From assembly GCA_028284025.1 (NCBI GenBank), contig JANQSM010000148.1:1-9868 (forward strand): a stretch of 9,868 bases of DNA, in the 5' to 3' direction. Origin of the DNA: Alphaproteobacteria bacterium (GTDB taxonomy: Bacteria > Pseudomonadota > Alphaproteobacteria > JANQSM01). Shown piece by piece: positions 1-6,079 of this stretch. Numbering within the stretch: position 1 is the stretch's first letter; each line of letters opens with the position of its first letter. The notes beneath the pieces are model-generated. The model was given only the letters and a program-made list of their open reading frames with translations. It was not told the origin of the DNA and made no database searches. The translations under genes were made by a program, and so were the position numbers.

Positions 1-346
1 CATGAGTCTGAGTAACTTCTCCAGTTCTAGGGTTCATAATATACTGGCGATCATAGAGCAAAATTGCACGCACTACCGCGCCGTTTCTTTGCATTTCGCT
101 GATCAGCATATGCTGACGGCTCTCATCTTCCTGTAATTCATCTATCCGGTGCAAATCTCTCAACTTTGCCTGACGCAAGCCCCCCGTTATGGCAGCTTGA
201 TAAGCTGGATCCGGGTTTGCCATATCCCAGTTAAAAGACTGGCCAGCCTGATTGGCCATACGGGCCTGTTCCAAGAAACCTTTAGGTGTATATACGCCCT
301 GTTTAGTGTTGGGATCAATGTAATCTGGTTGAAAATCGATTGCCAT
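1..346 (-). CDS. Unrecognised hydrophilic protein, N-terminal 115 codons (runs off left edge)
   Basis: An open frame on the minus strand starts at the ATG whose first base is 346 and stays open to the left edge. Only the N-terminal 115 codons are present, so the gene is partial by truncation of the window. An in-frame stop lies at 376-374 and no other ATG comes between, so this start is well constrained; a purine-rich AAAAGGG lies about 10 bases upstream. The product begins [13 protein letters not shown] and is rich in Asp, Glu, Gln and Arg. I see no signal peptide or membrane segment. Roughly residues 55-85 contain many charged and Gln residues and may be helical. I do not recognise the family. 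It is transcribed divergently from uvrB with 158 bases between the starts. Reality of the frame rests on the uninterrupted 346 bases, the ribosome-site candidate and protein-like composition. Confidence 0.72.
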   Translation of the reverse strand, partial: MAIDFQPDYIDPNTKQGVYTPKGFLEQARMANQAGQSFNWDMANPDPAYQAAITGGLRQAKLRDLHRIDELQEDESRQHMLISEMQRNGAVVRAILLYDRQYIMNPRTGEVTQTH

Positions 347-385
347 ATGGAGGATACCCTTTTCTTCCCGGTATTAACCAATTTA

Positions 386-400
386 TTAACAAATTCTTAA
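386..400. promoter_or_regulatory. CtrA-like motif TTAA-N7-TTAA
   Basis: TTAA at 386-389 and TTAA at 397-400 are separated by exactly seven bases, matching the core of the alphaproteobacterial CtrA recognition site. A second near copy (TTAACCAAT, 374-382) precedes it by 12 bases, and TTAACAAAT recurs at 458-466. The site is closer to the left, minus-strand gene than to uvrB. The surroundings are AT-rich, so a chance match is quite possible and binding is inferred only. Confidence 0.25.
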
Positions 401-407
401 ATTTCAC

Positions 408-435
408 CTTATTATGCATTTTTTTCCATAATAAG
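408..435. repeat. Perfect 9-bp inverted repeat in the divergent uvrB upstream region
   Basis: CTTATTATG at 408-416 is the exact reverse complement of CATAATAAG at 427-435, with a 10-base T-rich loop between. It lies between the divergent starts at 346 and 505. The stem is nearly all A-T and no T-run follows on either strand, so it does not look like an intrinsic terminator. A dimeric-repressor operator is a reasonable inference, but in such AT-rich sequence chance formation is possible. Confidence 0.4.
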
Positions 436-452
436 TCAATATTTGTAATAAT
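423..452 (+). promoter_or_regulatory. Weak candidate promoter for uvrB
   Basis: TTTCCA at 423-428 (4 of 6 to the -35 consensus) and AATAAT at 447-452 (5 of 6 to the -10 consensus) are 18 bases apart. The -35 element overlaps the right arm of the inverted repeat at 408-435. Several other weak pairs can be drawn in this AT-rich stretch. I saw no LexA-type GTTC-N7-GTTC box here. Confidence 0.22.
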
Positions 453-504
453 ATTTCTTAACAAATCACTGGCTTTTTGCCAAATATTGCTCATATTTAA
501 GGAC

Positions 505-2586
505 ATGCTTCCGATTTTGCAACAATTTCAAGCGAATCAGGCGGATGCACGTCTTGTGCTGGAATCTGATTTTAAGCCCTCTGGTGACCAGCCTCAGGCG
601 ATTTCTGACCTGACTGAAGGCCTGCAGCGCGGAGACTCTGATCAGGTTTTGTTAGGTGTAACCGGATCAGGAAAAACTTTTACCGTCGCCCACGTGATTG
701 AGGCCGTACAGCGTCCGGCCCTTGTATTAGCCCCCAATAAAACTTTGGCAGCCCAGCTATACCAGGAAATGAAAGCGTTTTTCCCGCATAATGCCGTGGA
801 ATATTTTGTATCCTATTATGATTACTATCAGCCGGAAGCCTATGTCCCTCGTAGTGATACCTATATTGAAAAAGAATCTTCCCTGAATGAACAGATTGAC
901 CGCATGCGTCATAGTGCCACCCGCGCCCTGCTAGAGCGGCGCGATGTGATCATTGTGGCGACTGTTTCATGCATTTACGGTCTGGGAAATCCGGAAGATT
1001 ATGCCCGCATGATTTTGAATCTAAAAAAAGATCAGCTCATTTCTCGTGAAGATATTCTGTCTTCCTTAATTGAATTACAATATGAACGTAATGACCTGGC
1101 TATGGTACGTGGTACTTTTCGAGCACGGGGCGATACCATTGATATATATCCCAGCCATATGGAAGATCGAGCATGGCGCATTTCATTGTTCGGTGATGAA
1201 ATTGAGCAAATTGAAGAAGTTGACCCTTTAACCGGCACCAAGCATGGTACCCTGGATCAAATCCGTATTTTTGCTAATTCCCACTACATCACCACCCGCC
1301 CGACAATCACCCAGGCCGTGGATAAAATCAAAATAGAATTAAAACAACGCCTGAAAGAATTTGAAGCAGATGGCAAGCTGTTGGAAGCACAAAGACTGGA
1401 ACAACGCACTACGTTTGATATTGAAATGCTGGTCGCAACAGGTATGTGCAATGGTATTGAAAACTATTCCCGCTATCTAACCGGTCGCGCACCGGGAGAA
1501 CCACCGCCAACGTTGTTTGAATATATGCCGGAAGATGCGGTGCTATTTGTTGATGAAAGTCATGTTACCGTGCCGCAAGTGGGGGGTATGTTCAAAGGGG
1601 ACCGCGCACGCAAAGAAACTTTGTCAGAGTATGGATTTCGGCTGCCATCATGCAAAGACAACCGGCCCCTGATGTTTGAAGAATGGGATCGCATGCGCCC
1701 ACAAACCATTTATGTTTCTGCCACACCAGGTGACTGGGAATTGGAGCGCACAGGCGGCGTCTTTACTGAACAGGTTGTGCGCCCAACCGGCCTGATTGAT
1801 CCGGTCTGTGAGATTCGCCCGACCCAGCATCAAGTGGATGACCTGATTGAAGAATGCAAAAAGGTAGCCGCGCGCGGGCAACGGGTTTTGGTTACGACCC
1901 TTACCAAAAAGATGGCCGAAGCGTTGAGTGAATACCTCAATGAAGCTGGATTAAAAGTAAGCTATCTACATTCAGATATTGATACTATTGAACGCATTGA
2001 GATCATCCGTGATCTTCGTCTTGGCGTGTTCGATGTATTGGTAGGGATCAACCTGCTGCGCGAAGGTTTGGATATTCCTGAATGTGCGCTGGTTGCAATT
2101 TTAGATGCGGACAAAGAAGGGTTCTTAAGATCTCGGCGTTCATTGATTCAAACCATTGGCCGCGCCGCTCGGAACGTGGATGGCAAGGCGGTTTTATATG
2201 CTGATAAAGTGACTGATTCCATGCAAGCCGCCCTGGATGAAACAGCACGCAGACGCGAAAAGCAGTTAGAATATAATCAGAAACACAACATCACACCCGC
2301 CAGTATCAAGAAGAAAATTTCCGACATTATGGAGTCGGTTTATGAGGCAGGAGATCACGTAACCTATGCCGTAGCAGAAGATGGCAGTGAATTTGAGGTT
2401 ATGGATGGCAAAACCTTAAAAGATCATATTAAAAAGCTGGAGACACGCATGCACGAAGCTGCATCTAATCTGGAATTTGAAGAAGCGGCCCGCTTGCGTG
2501 ATGAAATCCGCCGCCTGGAAAATACTGACCTTGGGTTAGGCTCCCCCCATCAACAGCGGAAGAAAAAGCGTAAATCTAAACGCTAG
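505..2586 (+). CDS. uvrB: Excinuclease ABC subunit UvrB
   Basis: UvrB is the DNA-loading helicase-like subunit of nucleotide excision repair: UvrA delivers it to lesions, it clamps the damaged strand, and UvrC is then recruited to cut. The 693-residue product is close to the usual length (E. coli 673). Visible motifs are Walker A GVTGSGKT (51-58), the beta-hairpin [12 protein letters not shown] (104-115) that inserts between strands, the Walker B box with DESH (350-353), helicase motif VI around QTIGRAARN (549-557), and a C-terminal UVR motif (about 643-671) that meets the matching motif of UvrC. A basic tail ends the protein. The frame is open upstream to 340, but residues coded there are hydrophobic and unlike UvrB. 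ATG 505 was chosen because homology begins just after it and AAGGA lies at 499-503, although only one base separates the two, which is unusually tight. Confidence 0.97.
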   Translation: MLPILQQFQANQADARLVLESDFKPSGDQPQAISDLTEGLQRGDSDQVLLGVTGSGKTFTVAHVIEAVQRPALVLAPNKTLAAQLYQEMKAFFPHNAVEYFVSYYDYYQPEAYVPRSDTYIEKESSLNEQIDRMRHSATRALLERRDVIIVATVSCIYGLGNPEDYARMILNLKKDQLISREDILSSLIELQYERNDLAMVRGTFRARGDTIDIYPSHMEDRAWRISLFGDEIEQIEEVDPLTGTKHGTLDQIRIFANSHYITTRPTITQAVDKIKIELKQRLKEFEADGKLLEAQRLEQRTTFDIEMLVATGMCNGIENYSRYLTGRAPGEPPPTLFEYMPEDAVLFVDESHVTVPQVGGMFKGDRARKETLSEYGFRLPSCKDNRPLMFEEWDRMRPQTIYVSATPGDWELERTGGVFTEQVVRPTGLIDPVCEIRPTQHQVDDLIEECKKVAARGQRVLVTTLTKKMAEALSEYLNEAGLKVSYLHSDIDTIERIEIIRDLRLGVFDVLVGINLLREGLDIPECALVAILDADKEGFLRSRRSLIQTIGRAARNVDGKAVLYADKVTDSMQAALDETARRREKQLEYNQKHNITPASIKKKISDIMESVYEAGDHVTYAVAEDGSEFEVMDGKTLKDHIKKLETRMHEAASNLEFEEAARLRDEIRRLENTDLGLGSPHQQRKKKRKSKR
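2563..2584 (-). terminator. Possible intrinsic terminator of the antiporter gene, inside the uvrB 3' end
   Basis: Reading the minus strand past the antiporter stop at 2588, AGCGT (2584-2580) and ACGCT (2571-2567) form a 5-bp stem with an 8-base loop, followed by a run of T (2567-2563). The hairpin lies wholly within the last codons of uvrB, whose A-rich lysine codons supply the T-run. The stem is short, so efficiency would be modest. Confidence 0.33.
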
Positions 2587-2587
2587 A

Positions 2588-4294
2588 CTAATCCGATGCC
2601 ATTTCCTCATCGTCATACTTGTCTTGCAAAAAGTTGATGACCTGGTCAACTTCTTCAGAAGATTGCCCCATGGATTTTAAGACAGATGCCCCTAGCTGTA
2701 GGCTTGCCTGAAAGGTGATTGGAATGGATTCGGTGGCCCCGGCATCTATCAATTCCTTGGCATGCTCGGCATCCTGGGCGCGCACAAAAATCTTCAGATG
2801 CGGAAATTCCTTGCGTAACAAGCTGACAATACGTCCGACCAAGGCGGGGCGCTCCATGGCAATGACCACGGAATGAGCATCATTGGCCCCCACCGACCGC
2901 CACACAGGAATGCGCAAGGCATCACCATAAAACACTGGCCGTTTTCGCGCACGCGCATGGGCAATCTTATTATGATCTAAATCAATTGCCACAAAGGAAG
3001 TGTTTTCTGCATCCAGTACCCGTGCAATTGTTCGTCCCACCCGGCCATAGCCTGCAATAATCACATGTCCCTTACGATCCCCAATTTCGACAGGCGGTAC
3101 AGGCTCATCAGGCGCCACTTTTTCTTGTAAGCGTTCCAGCATCGGAAAGAAAATACGCAGCAAAATGGGCGTTAAAACCATTGAAATCGCCACGGCCAAA
3201 AATATATATTTTCCAACAAGCTGGCCGACAAGGTTCTCAGTAACTGCCAGTCCTAAAAGTACAAATGCAAATTCTCCCCCCTGGGAAAGAGTAATAGCGT
3301 ACCGCGCCGAAGAAATTTTGCTAAACCCAAAACTGCGCCCCAGGGCAAACAAAATAATGCCTTTAACCAGGACAAGGGCCAGCACAATTCCCAGAACATA
3401 AAATACATGGTCGGCTATAATGGCCAAATCAATCTGCATTCCGACCGTCATAAAGAAAAGCCCTAACAGTAATCCACGAAATGGCTGGATGTCAGCGGCA
3501 ACTTGATGTCGAAATTCTGTTTCTGCCAATAAGATACCGGCCAAAAAGGCCCCCAGCGCCATTGACAACCCAAATGTCATAGATAATCCGGCGGTCGCCA
3601 AGACCAATAATAATGAAGTCGCTGTAAACATTTCTGGATTTGCCGGTGCATCGATCAGGCGGAATAAAGGGCGAATTAATAGCCGGCCAGACAAGAAAAC
3701 AATCATAATTAATAAAACACCGTTGGCAATTGCCAACGCCATAGCAGAAATAATAGGCTGACCTTCACTACCTAACAGTGGAATGATTACGATAAGCGGC
3801 ACCACCGCCAGATCTTGAAATAAAACGGTAGAAAATCCTGCACGCCCGTACTGAGTGGAAAGCTCTCCTCGTTCGACCAGAGTTTGCAATACAAGAGCGG
3901 TTGAAGAAAGTGCCAAGGCACCTCCGATCACAATAGCTTGCGCAACGGATTGCAGAAAAATATAGGCAAGCACTCCGGTAACCAGGCTGGTCAAGAACAC
4001 CTGCATAAATCCAAGGCCAAACACAAGACGGCGCATCACCCGCAGTCGGTCAATGGGAAGCTCCAGCCCGATGGTAAACAATAAAAACACCACCCCAAGT
4101 TCTGCTAATGTGTGGATTTCCGGGGTAAGGGCAATAATACCCAGGTTAAAAGGACCAATCAAAATACCTGCCAGCAAGTACCCCAAAATTGGGCTAAGGC
4201 GCAATGGGCGCATAAGAGTGGTCACAGCAATCGCCGCCCCAATAATGATCAGGATTTGGCTGATATCGGCAAGCTGGAGAAGATCTGCTTTCAT
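2588..4294 (-). CDS. KefB/KefC/YbaL-type monovalent cation:proton antiporter (CPA2) with RCK domain
   Basis: This 568-residue membrane protein belongs to the CPA2 family, which exchanges K+ or Na+ for protons across the inner membrane. Residues 1 to about 385 hold many hydrophobic segments of the Na+/H+ exchanger fold, including the conserved ALSSTALVLQ (128-137) and FQDLAVVPL (159-167) stretches. Residues from about 408 form a TrkA-N/RCK Rossmann domain with GYGRVG (415-420) and an acidic strand end (AIDLD, 436-440), expected to bind a nucleotide. E. coli KefC carries an acidic loop HALESDIEP; the equivalent here is HQVAADIQP (263-271), with two of its three acidic residues lost, so classical glutathione gating is doubtful. 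No KefF/KefG-like partner is present. The frame is open upstream to a TTG at 4381, but family alignment begins at ATG 4294 (MKADLL). No clear Shine-Dalgarno precedes it. It converges on uvrB with one base between stops. Confidence 0.9.
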   Translation of the reverse strand: MKADLLQLADISQILIIIGAAIAVTTLMRPLRLSPILGYLLAGILIGPFNLGIIALTPEIHTLAELGVVFLLFTIGLELPIDRLRVMRRLVFGLGFMQVFLTSLVTGVLAYIFLQSVAQAIVIGGALALSSTALVLQTLVERGELSTQYGRAGFSTVLFQDLAVVPLIVIIPLLGSEGQPIISAMALAIANGVLLIMIVFLSGRLLIRPLFRLIDAPANPEMFTATSLLLVLATAGLSMTFGLSMALGAFLAGILLAETEFRHQVAADIQPFRGLLLGLFFMTVGMQIDLAIIADHVFYVLGIVLALVLVKGIILFALGRSFGFSKISSARYAITLSQGGEFAFVLLGLAVTENLVGQLVGKYIFLAVAISMVLTPILLRIFFPMLERLQEKVAPDEPVPPVEIGDRKGHVIIAGYGRVGRTIARVLDAENTSFVAIDLDHNKIAHARARKRPVFYGDALRIPVWRSVGANDAHSVVIAMERPALVGRIVSLLRKEFPHLKIFVRAQDAEHAKELIDAGATESIPITFQASLQLGASVLKSMGQSSEEVDQVINFLQDKYDDEEMASD

Positions 4295-4399
4295 AAATTT
4301 AGTGTGTATCGTTCTAAAAAACTTTAATTGCGCACCGAGTATGTATATAGCATGATGCAGAAAAAATAACGTATAAAACAAAAACTGGTGATAACTTTT
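4295..4399. promoter_or_regulatory. Divergent intergenic region between the two antiporter genes
   Basis: These 105 AT-rich bases must hold promoters for both the minus-strand RCK antiporter and the plus-strand YrbG-like gene. TATAAA at 4372-4377 on the plus strand and TATATA on the minus strand near 4343-4348 could be -10 elements, but neither has a convincing -35 partner at the right distance. GCAT-G-ATGC at 4350-4358 is a short palindrome. I cannot name a regulator. Confidence 0.4.
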
Positions 4400-5344
4400 A
4401 TGTCATTTCTTTATGTACTTGCCGGACTTGTACTGCTCTACGTCGGTGGAGAATCAGTTTTAAAAGGCGCTGTGGGAACTGCCAAAAAACTAAATGTTTC
4501 CCCTTTGTTGATTGGGCTGACCATTGTTTCTATCGGCACATCCCTGCCAGAATTTTTCGTCACACTGGCTGCTGCCATGGAAGGCAGAACCGATGTCAGT
4601 ATAGGAAATATTGTTGGCAGCAACATTGCCAACGTCCTGTTCATGATTGGTATCACGGGATTTTTTACCACCCTTACAATTGAGCGCGACTTCTTAAAAC
4701 GTGATGGTCTGTTTTTGGTTCTAGCCACCCTCCTTTTTGCTGGCCTGGCATATATGGGAGTCATGGACAAAATCAGTGGTATTGTCATGATAGCCGCCCT
4801 GCTCTTTTTTTTAGTGCGGGCCTATTTAAGTGAACGCGCAGACCCGCTTGCAAGTGCCCTTGCTCATGAAGCAGAAGAGCTGGTACAAGATGAAAAACCG
4901 TTATGGATTTTTATGGCTCTGCTCCTGGGAGGCATTATCAGCGTCCTGATTGGCGCAGATATTTTTGTGGAAGGAGCGGTTGATATTGCCCGACTGGTAG
5001 GCGTATCCGAGGCTGTTATTGGCCTGACCTTAGTCGCTCTGGGCACATCTCTGCCAGAACTGGCAACCGTGATTCCAGCAGCGCGCAAAAAAGAAACCGA
5101 CATTATTTTAGGCAATGTGATTGGGTCCAACATCTTTAATACCCTTGGAGTAGCTGGTTTGGTATCGCTGGTTACACCACTGGATGTTGATCCCAAAATT
5201 TTGACCGTTGATATTCCGATCATGGTCGGGGTAACTCTGATGCTGGTAATACGCGGGTTCTTAAACCCGGTATACACACAAACCACCAGCATGATCTTTT
5301 TTGTTGGTTACATCGTCTACATTGGCTTTCAGTTTGCAGGATAA
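4400..5344 (+). CDS. Calcium/sodium:cation antiporter, YrbG-type (CaCA family)
   Basis: The 314-residue inner-membrane protein shows the internal duplication that defines the CaCA exchangers, which move Ca2+ against Na+ or H+. Repeat one has GTSLPE at 46-51 and GNIVGSNIANVL at 69-80. Repeat two has GTSLPE at 215-220 and GNVIGSNIFNTL at 238-249. These are the alpha-1 and alpha-2 motifs that line the ion pathway with acidic and hydroxyl residues. A charged loop (about 143-168) separates the halves, and hydrophobic segments fill nearly all the rest. Length fits bacterial YrbG proteins. GTG 4388 is an in-frame alternative adding four residues; ATG 4400 is preferred because GGTG at 4387-4390 sits nine bases upstream as a weak ribosome site. 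folB follows after 4 bases, so the two are probably cotranscribed. The true substrate cannot be read from sequence. Confidence 0.93.
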   Translation: MSFLYVLAGLVLLYVGGESVLKGAVGTAKKLNVSPLLIGLTIVSIGTSLPEFFVTLAAAMEGRTDVSIGNIVGSNIANVLFMIGITGFFTTLTIERDFLKRDGLFLVLATLLFAGLAYMGVMDKISGIVMIAALLFFLVRAYLSERADPLASALAHEAEELVQDEKPLWIFMALLLGGIISVLIGADIFVEGAVDIARLVGVSEAVIGLTLVALGTSLPELATVIPAARKKETDIILGNVIGSNIFNTLGVAGLVSLVTPLDVDPKILTVDIPIMVGVTLMLVIRGFLNPVYTQTTSMIFFVGYIVYIGFQFAG

Positions 5345-5348
5345 AATT

Positions 5349-5723
5349 ATGGCTGACCCATACAAACTTTTCATCAGAGATTTAGAAGTGATTGCCCGCA
5401 TCGGGGCCTGCCCACATGAACGCGAGGCACCACAAAAAATTATTGTGAATATTGAATTAGACGTAGAGATGTTTGATCCAGCCATGCCAGACGAGCTTAC
5501 CCAAGTGGTGAATTACAATGAGATCGTCGATAAGATCCTGGCACGCGCCAAGGAAGACCATATTAATTTACTGGAATTGTACGCGGAAGAAATCATGGGA
5601 TACTGCTTTTTTGATAAACGTATCCTCCACGCCACGGTCAAGATTGATAAACCAGAAGCTTATACATATATGGGGACACCGGGGATTTCTTTATCTCGCG
5701 GCCGGGAACAGGATTCTTCATGA
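5349..5723 (+). CDS. folB: Dihydroneopterin aldolase family protein (FolB)
   Basis: FolB converts 7,8-dihydroneopterin to 6-hydroxymethyl-dihydropterin and glycolaldehyde in cytosolic folate synthesis. The 124-residue product has the normal size and the family layout: RIGACPHERE (17-26), NYNEIVDKI (55-63), LLELYAEEI (74-82) and VKIDKPEAY (97-105). Aligned by eye to E. coli FolB, Glu24, Tyr56, Glu76 and Lys101 take the places of the catalytic and pterin-binding residues, so it should be active. The frame is open from 5301, but ATG 5349 is chosen because AGGA at 5338-5341 lies seven bases upstream and homology starts there. That ribosome site overlaps the end of the antiporter gene. Pairing with an ion antiporter has no obvious metabolic sense. 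folB next to uvrC is, as I recall, a common alphaproteobacterial order. The related epimerase or reductase FolX is less likely. Confidence 0.9.
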   Translation: MADPYKLFIRDLEVIARIGACPHEREAPQKIIVNIELDVEMFDPAMPDELTQVVNYNEIVDKILARAKEDHINLLELYAEEIMGYCFFDKRILHATVKIDKPEAYTYMGTPGISLSRGREQDSS

Positions 5724-5774
5724 CATACACAAGCATGGCAAGGCCTTGAAATATTTAAAATTTGTGACAGAACC

Positions 5775-5794
5775 TGCATAAAAAGTTATGCACA
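5775..5794 (+). promoter_or_regulatory. DnaA-box-like nonamer inside a small inverted repeat
   Basis: TTATGCACA at 5786-5794 matches the DnaA-box consensus TTWTNCACA at every position. Its first seven bases are mirrored exactly by TGCATAA at 5775-5781, with AAAG between, so the nonamer forms one arm of a hairpin or operator-like palindrome. Binding by DnaA is an inference from the motif alone. Confidence 0.4.
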
Positions 5795-5888
5795 GGCTTA
5801 ATAACTGGATACAGCTCCCCTATTCTAATGGGAACAAAATTAACCAAATTTGAATAATAATATTTCAATACGCCCCAAACCCTTACAA

Positions 5889-5919
5889 ACAGTGGCTTTT
5901 GCGACTGTGCTTATTTTTT
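5889..5919 (+). terminator. Possible intrinsic terminator after folB
   Basis: ACAGTGGC (5889-5896) and GCGACTGT (5901-5908) pair with one G-G mismatch around a TTTT loop, and GCTTATTTTTT follows (5909-5919). This is a plausible hairpin plus T-tract, though the mismatch weakens it. An overlapping alternative hairpin, TGCTTA (5908-5913) with TAAGCA (5919-5924) and a five-T loop, would compete. Confidence 0.33.
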
Positions 5920-5974
5920 AAGCAATTGGGTGAAACTATACAGATGGCAAGCGATCGACGCGACATGATCCATT

Positions 5975-6009
5975 TTTTGCACATAGTTACCCACAGATTT
6001 GGTGGATAG
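5975..6009 (+). promoter_or_regulatory. Paired DnaA-box-like nonamers upstream of uvrC
   Basis: TTTTGCACA at 5975-5983 fits TTWTNCACA fully, and TTACCCACA at 5987-5995 has one mismatch. The two lie in the same direction with three bases between. GGTGGATAG at 6001-6009 resembles a box on the other strand with two mismatches, and overlaps the candidate uvrC -35 element. The cluster could be part of an origin or a DnaA-controlled promoter. Confidence 0.38.
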
Positions 6010-6035
6010 AAATACACTCTAAAGCAGCTTATATT
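6007..6035 (+). promoter_or_regulatory. Candidate uvrC promoter
   Basis: TAGAAA at 6007-6012 (4 of 6 to TTGACA) and TATATT at 6030-6035 (5 of 6 to TATAAT) are separated by 17 bases, the optimal distance. Transcription would start about 30 bases or more before the uvrC ATG. This would drive the uvrC-pgsA-regulator-kinase series. Confidence 0.38.
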
Positions 6036-6079
6036 AAACAATAAACACCTAAAACTTTAACGACAGTTTTGCATACACT

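Larger units (their letters stand above)
5724..6079. other. 356-base gene-free region between folB and uvrC
   Basis: I find no convincing coding frame here: a frame-shifted open frame runs over from folB to about 5781 but resembles nothing. The stretch holds a very AT-rich patch (about 5834-5870), three same-direction DnaA-box-like nonamers (5786, 5975 and 5987), several small inverted repeats, a possible folB terminator (5889-5919) and a possible uvrC promoter (6007-6035). Its length is striking beside the 4 to 16 base gaps nearby. It could be a regulatory region, an unrecognised small RNA gene or a replication-related site. Confidence 0.7.

Noticed and set aside
340..504. Upstream extension of the uvrB frame by 55 codons
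   Set aside because: The extra residues are a run of hydrophobic and Asn/Phe codons from AT-rich sequence, unlike any UvrB N-terminus. They overlap the divergent promoter region, and ATG 505 begins just before the homology.
2633..2650. GTTGA/TCAAC inverted repeat as a uvrB terminator
   Set aside because: It lies in the antiporter coding sequence, has a 5-bp stem with an 8-base loop, and is followed by TTCTTCAG rather than a T-run.
4295..4381. TTG 4381 as start of the RCK antiporter, adding 29 residues
   Set aside because: The extension has no family likeness, no ribosome site and would use almost the entire divergent promoter region. ATG 4294 aligns with known KefC and YbaL N-termini.
4864..5292. 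142-residue open frame antisense to the YrbG-like gene
   Set aside because: It mirrors the repeated hydrophobic codons of the real gene; composition is Ser/Thr/Pro-rich antisense noise with no start context.
5301..5348. Earlier ATG at 5301 for folB, overlapping the antiporter gene
   Set aside because: The 16 added residues come from the antiporter's last codons out of frame, while AGGA seven bases before ATG 5349 and homology at MADPYKLF support the later start.
5518..5781. Overlapping 87-residue open frame across the end of folB
   Set aside because: It is a shifted reading of folB with no ribosome site and no recognisable protein character.
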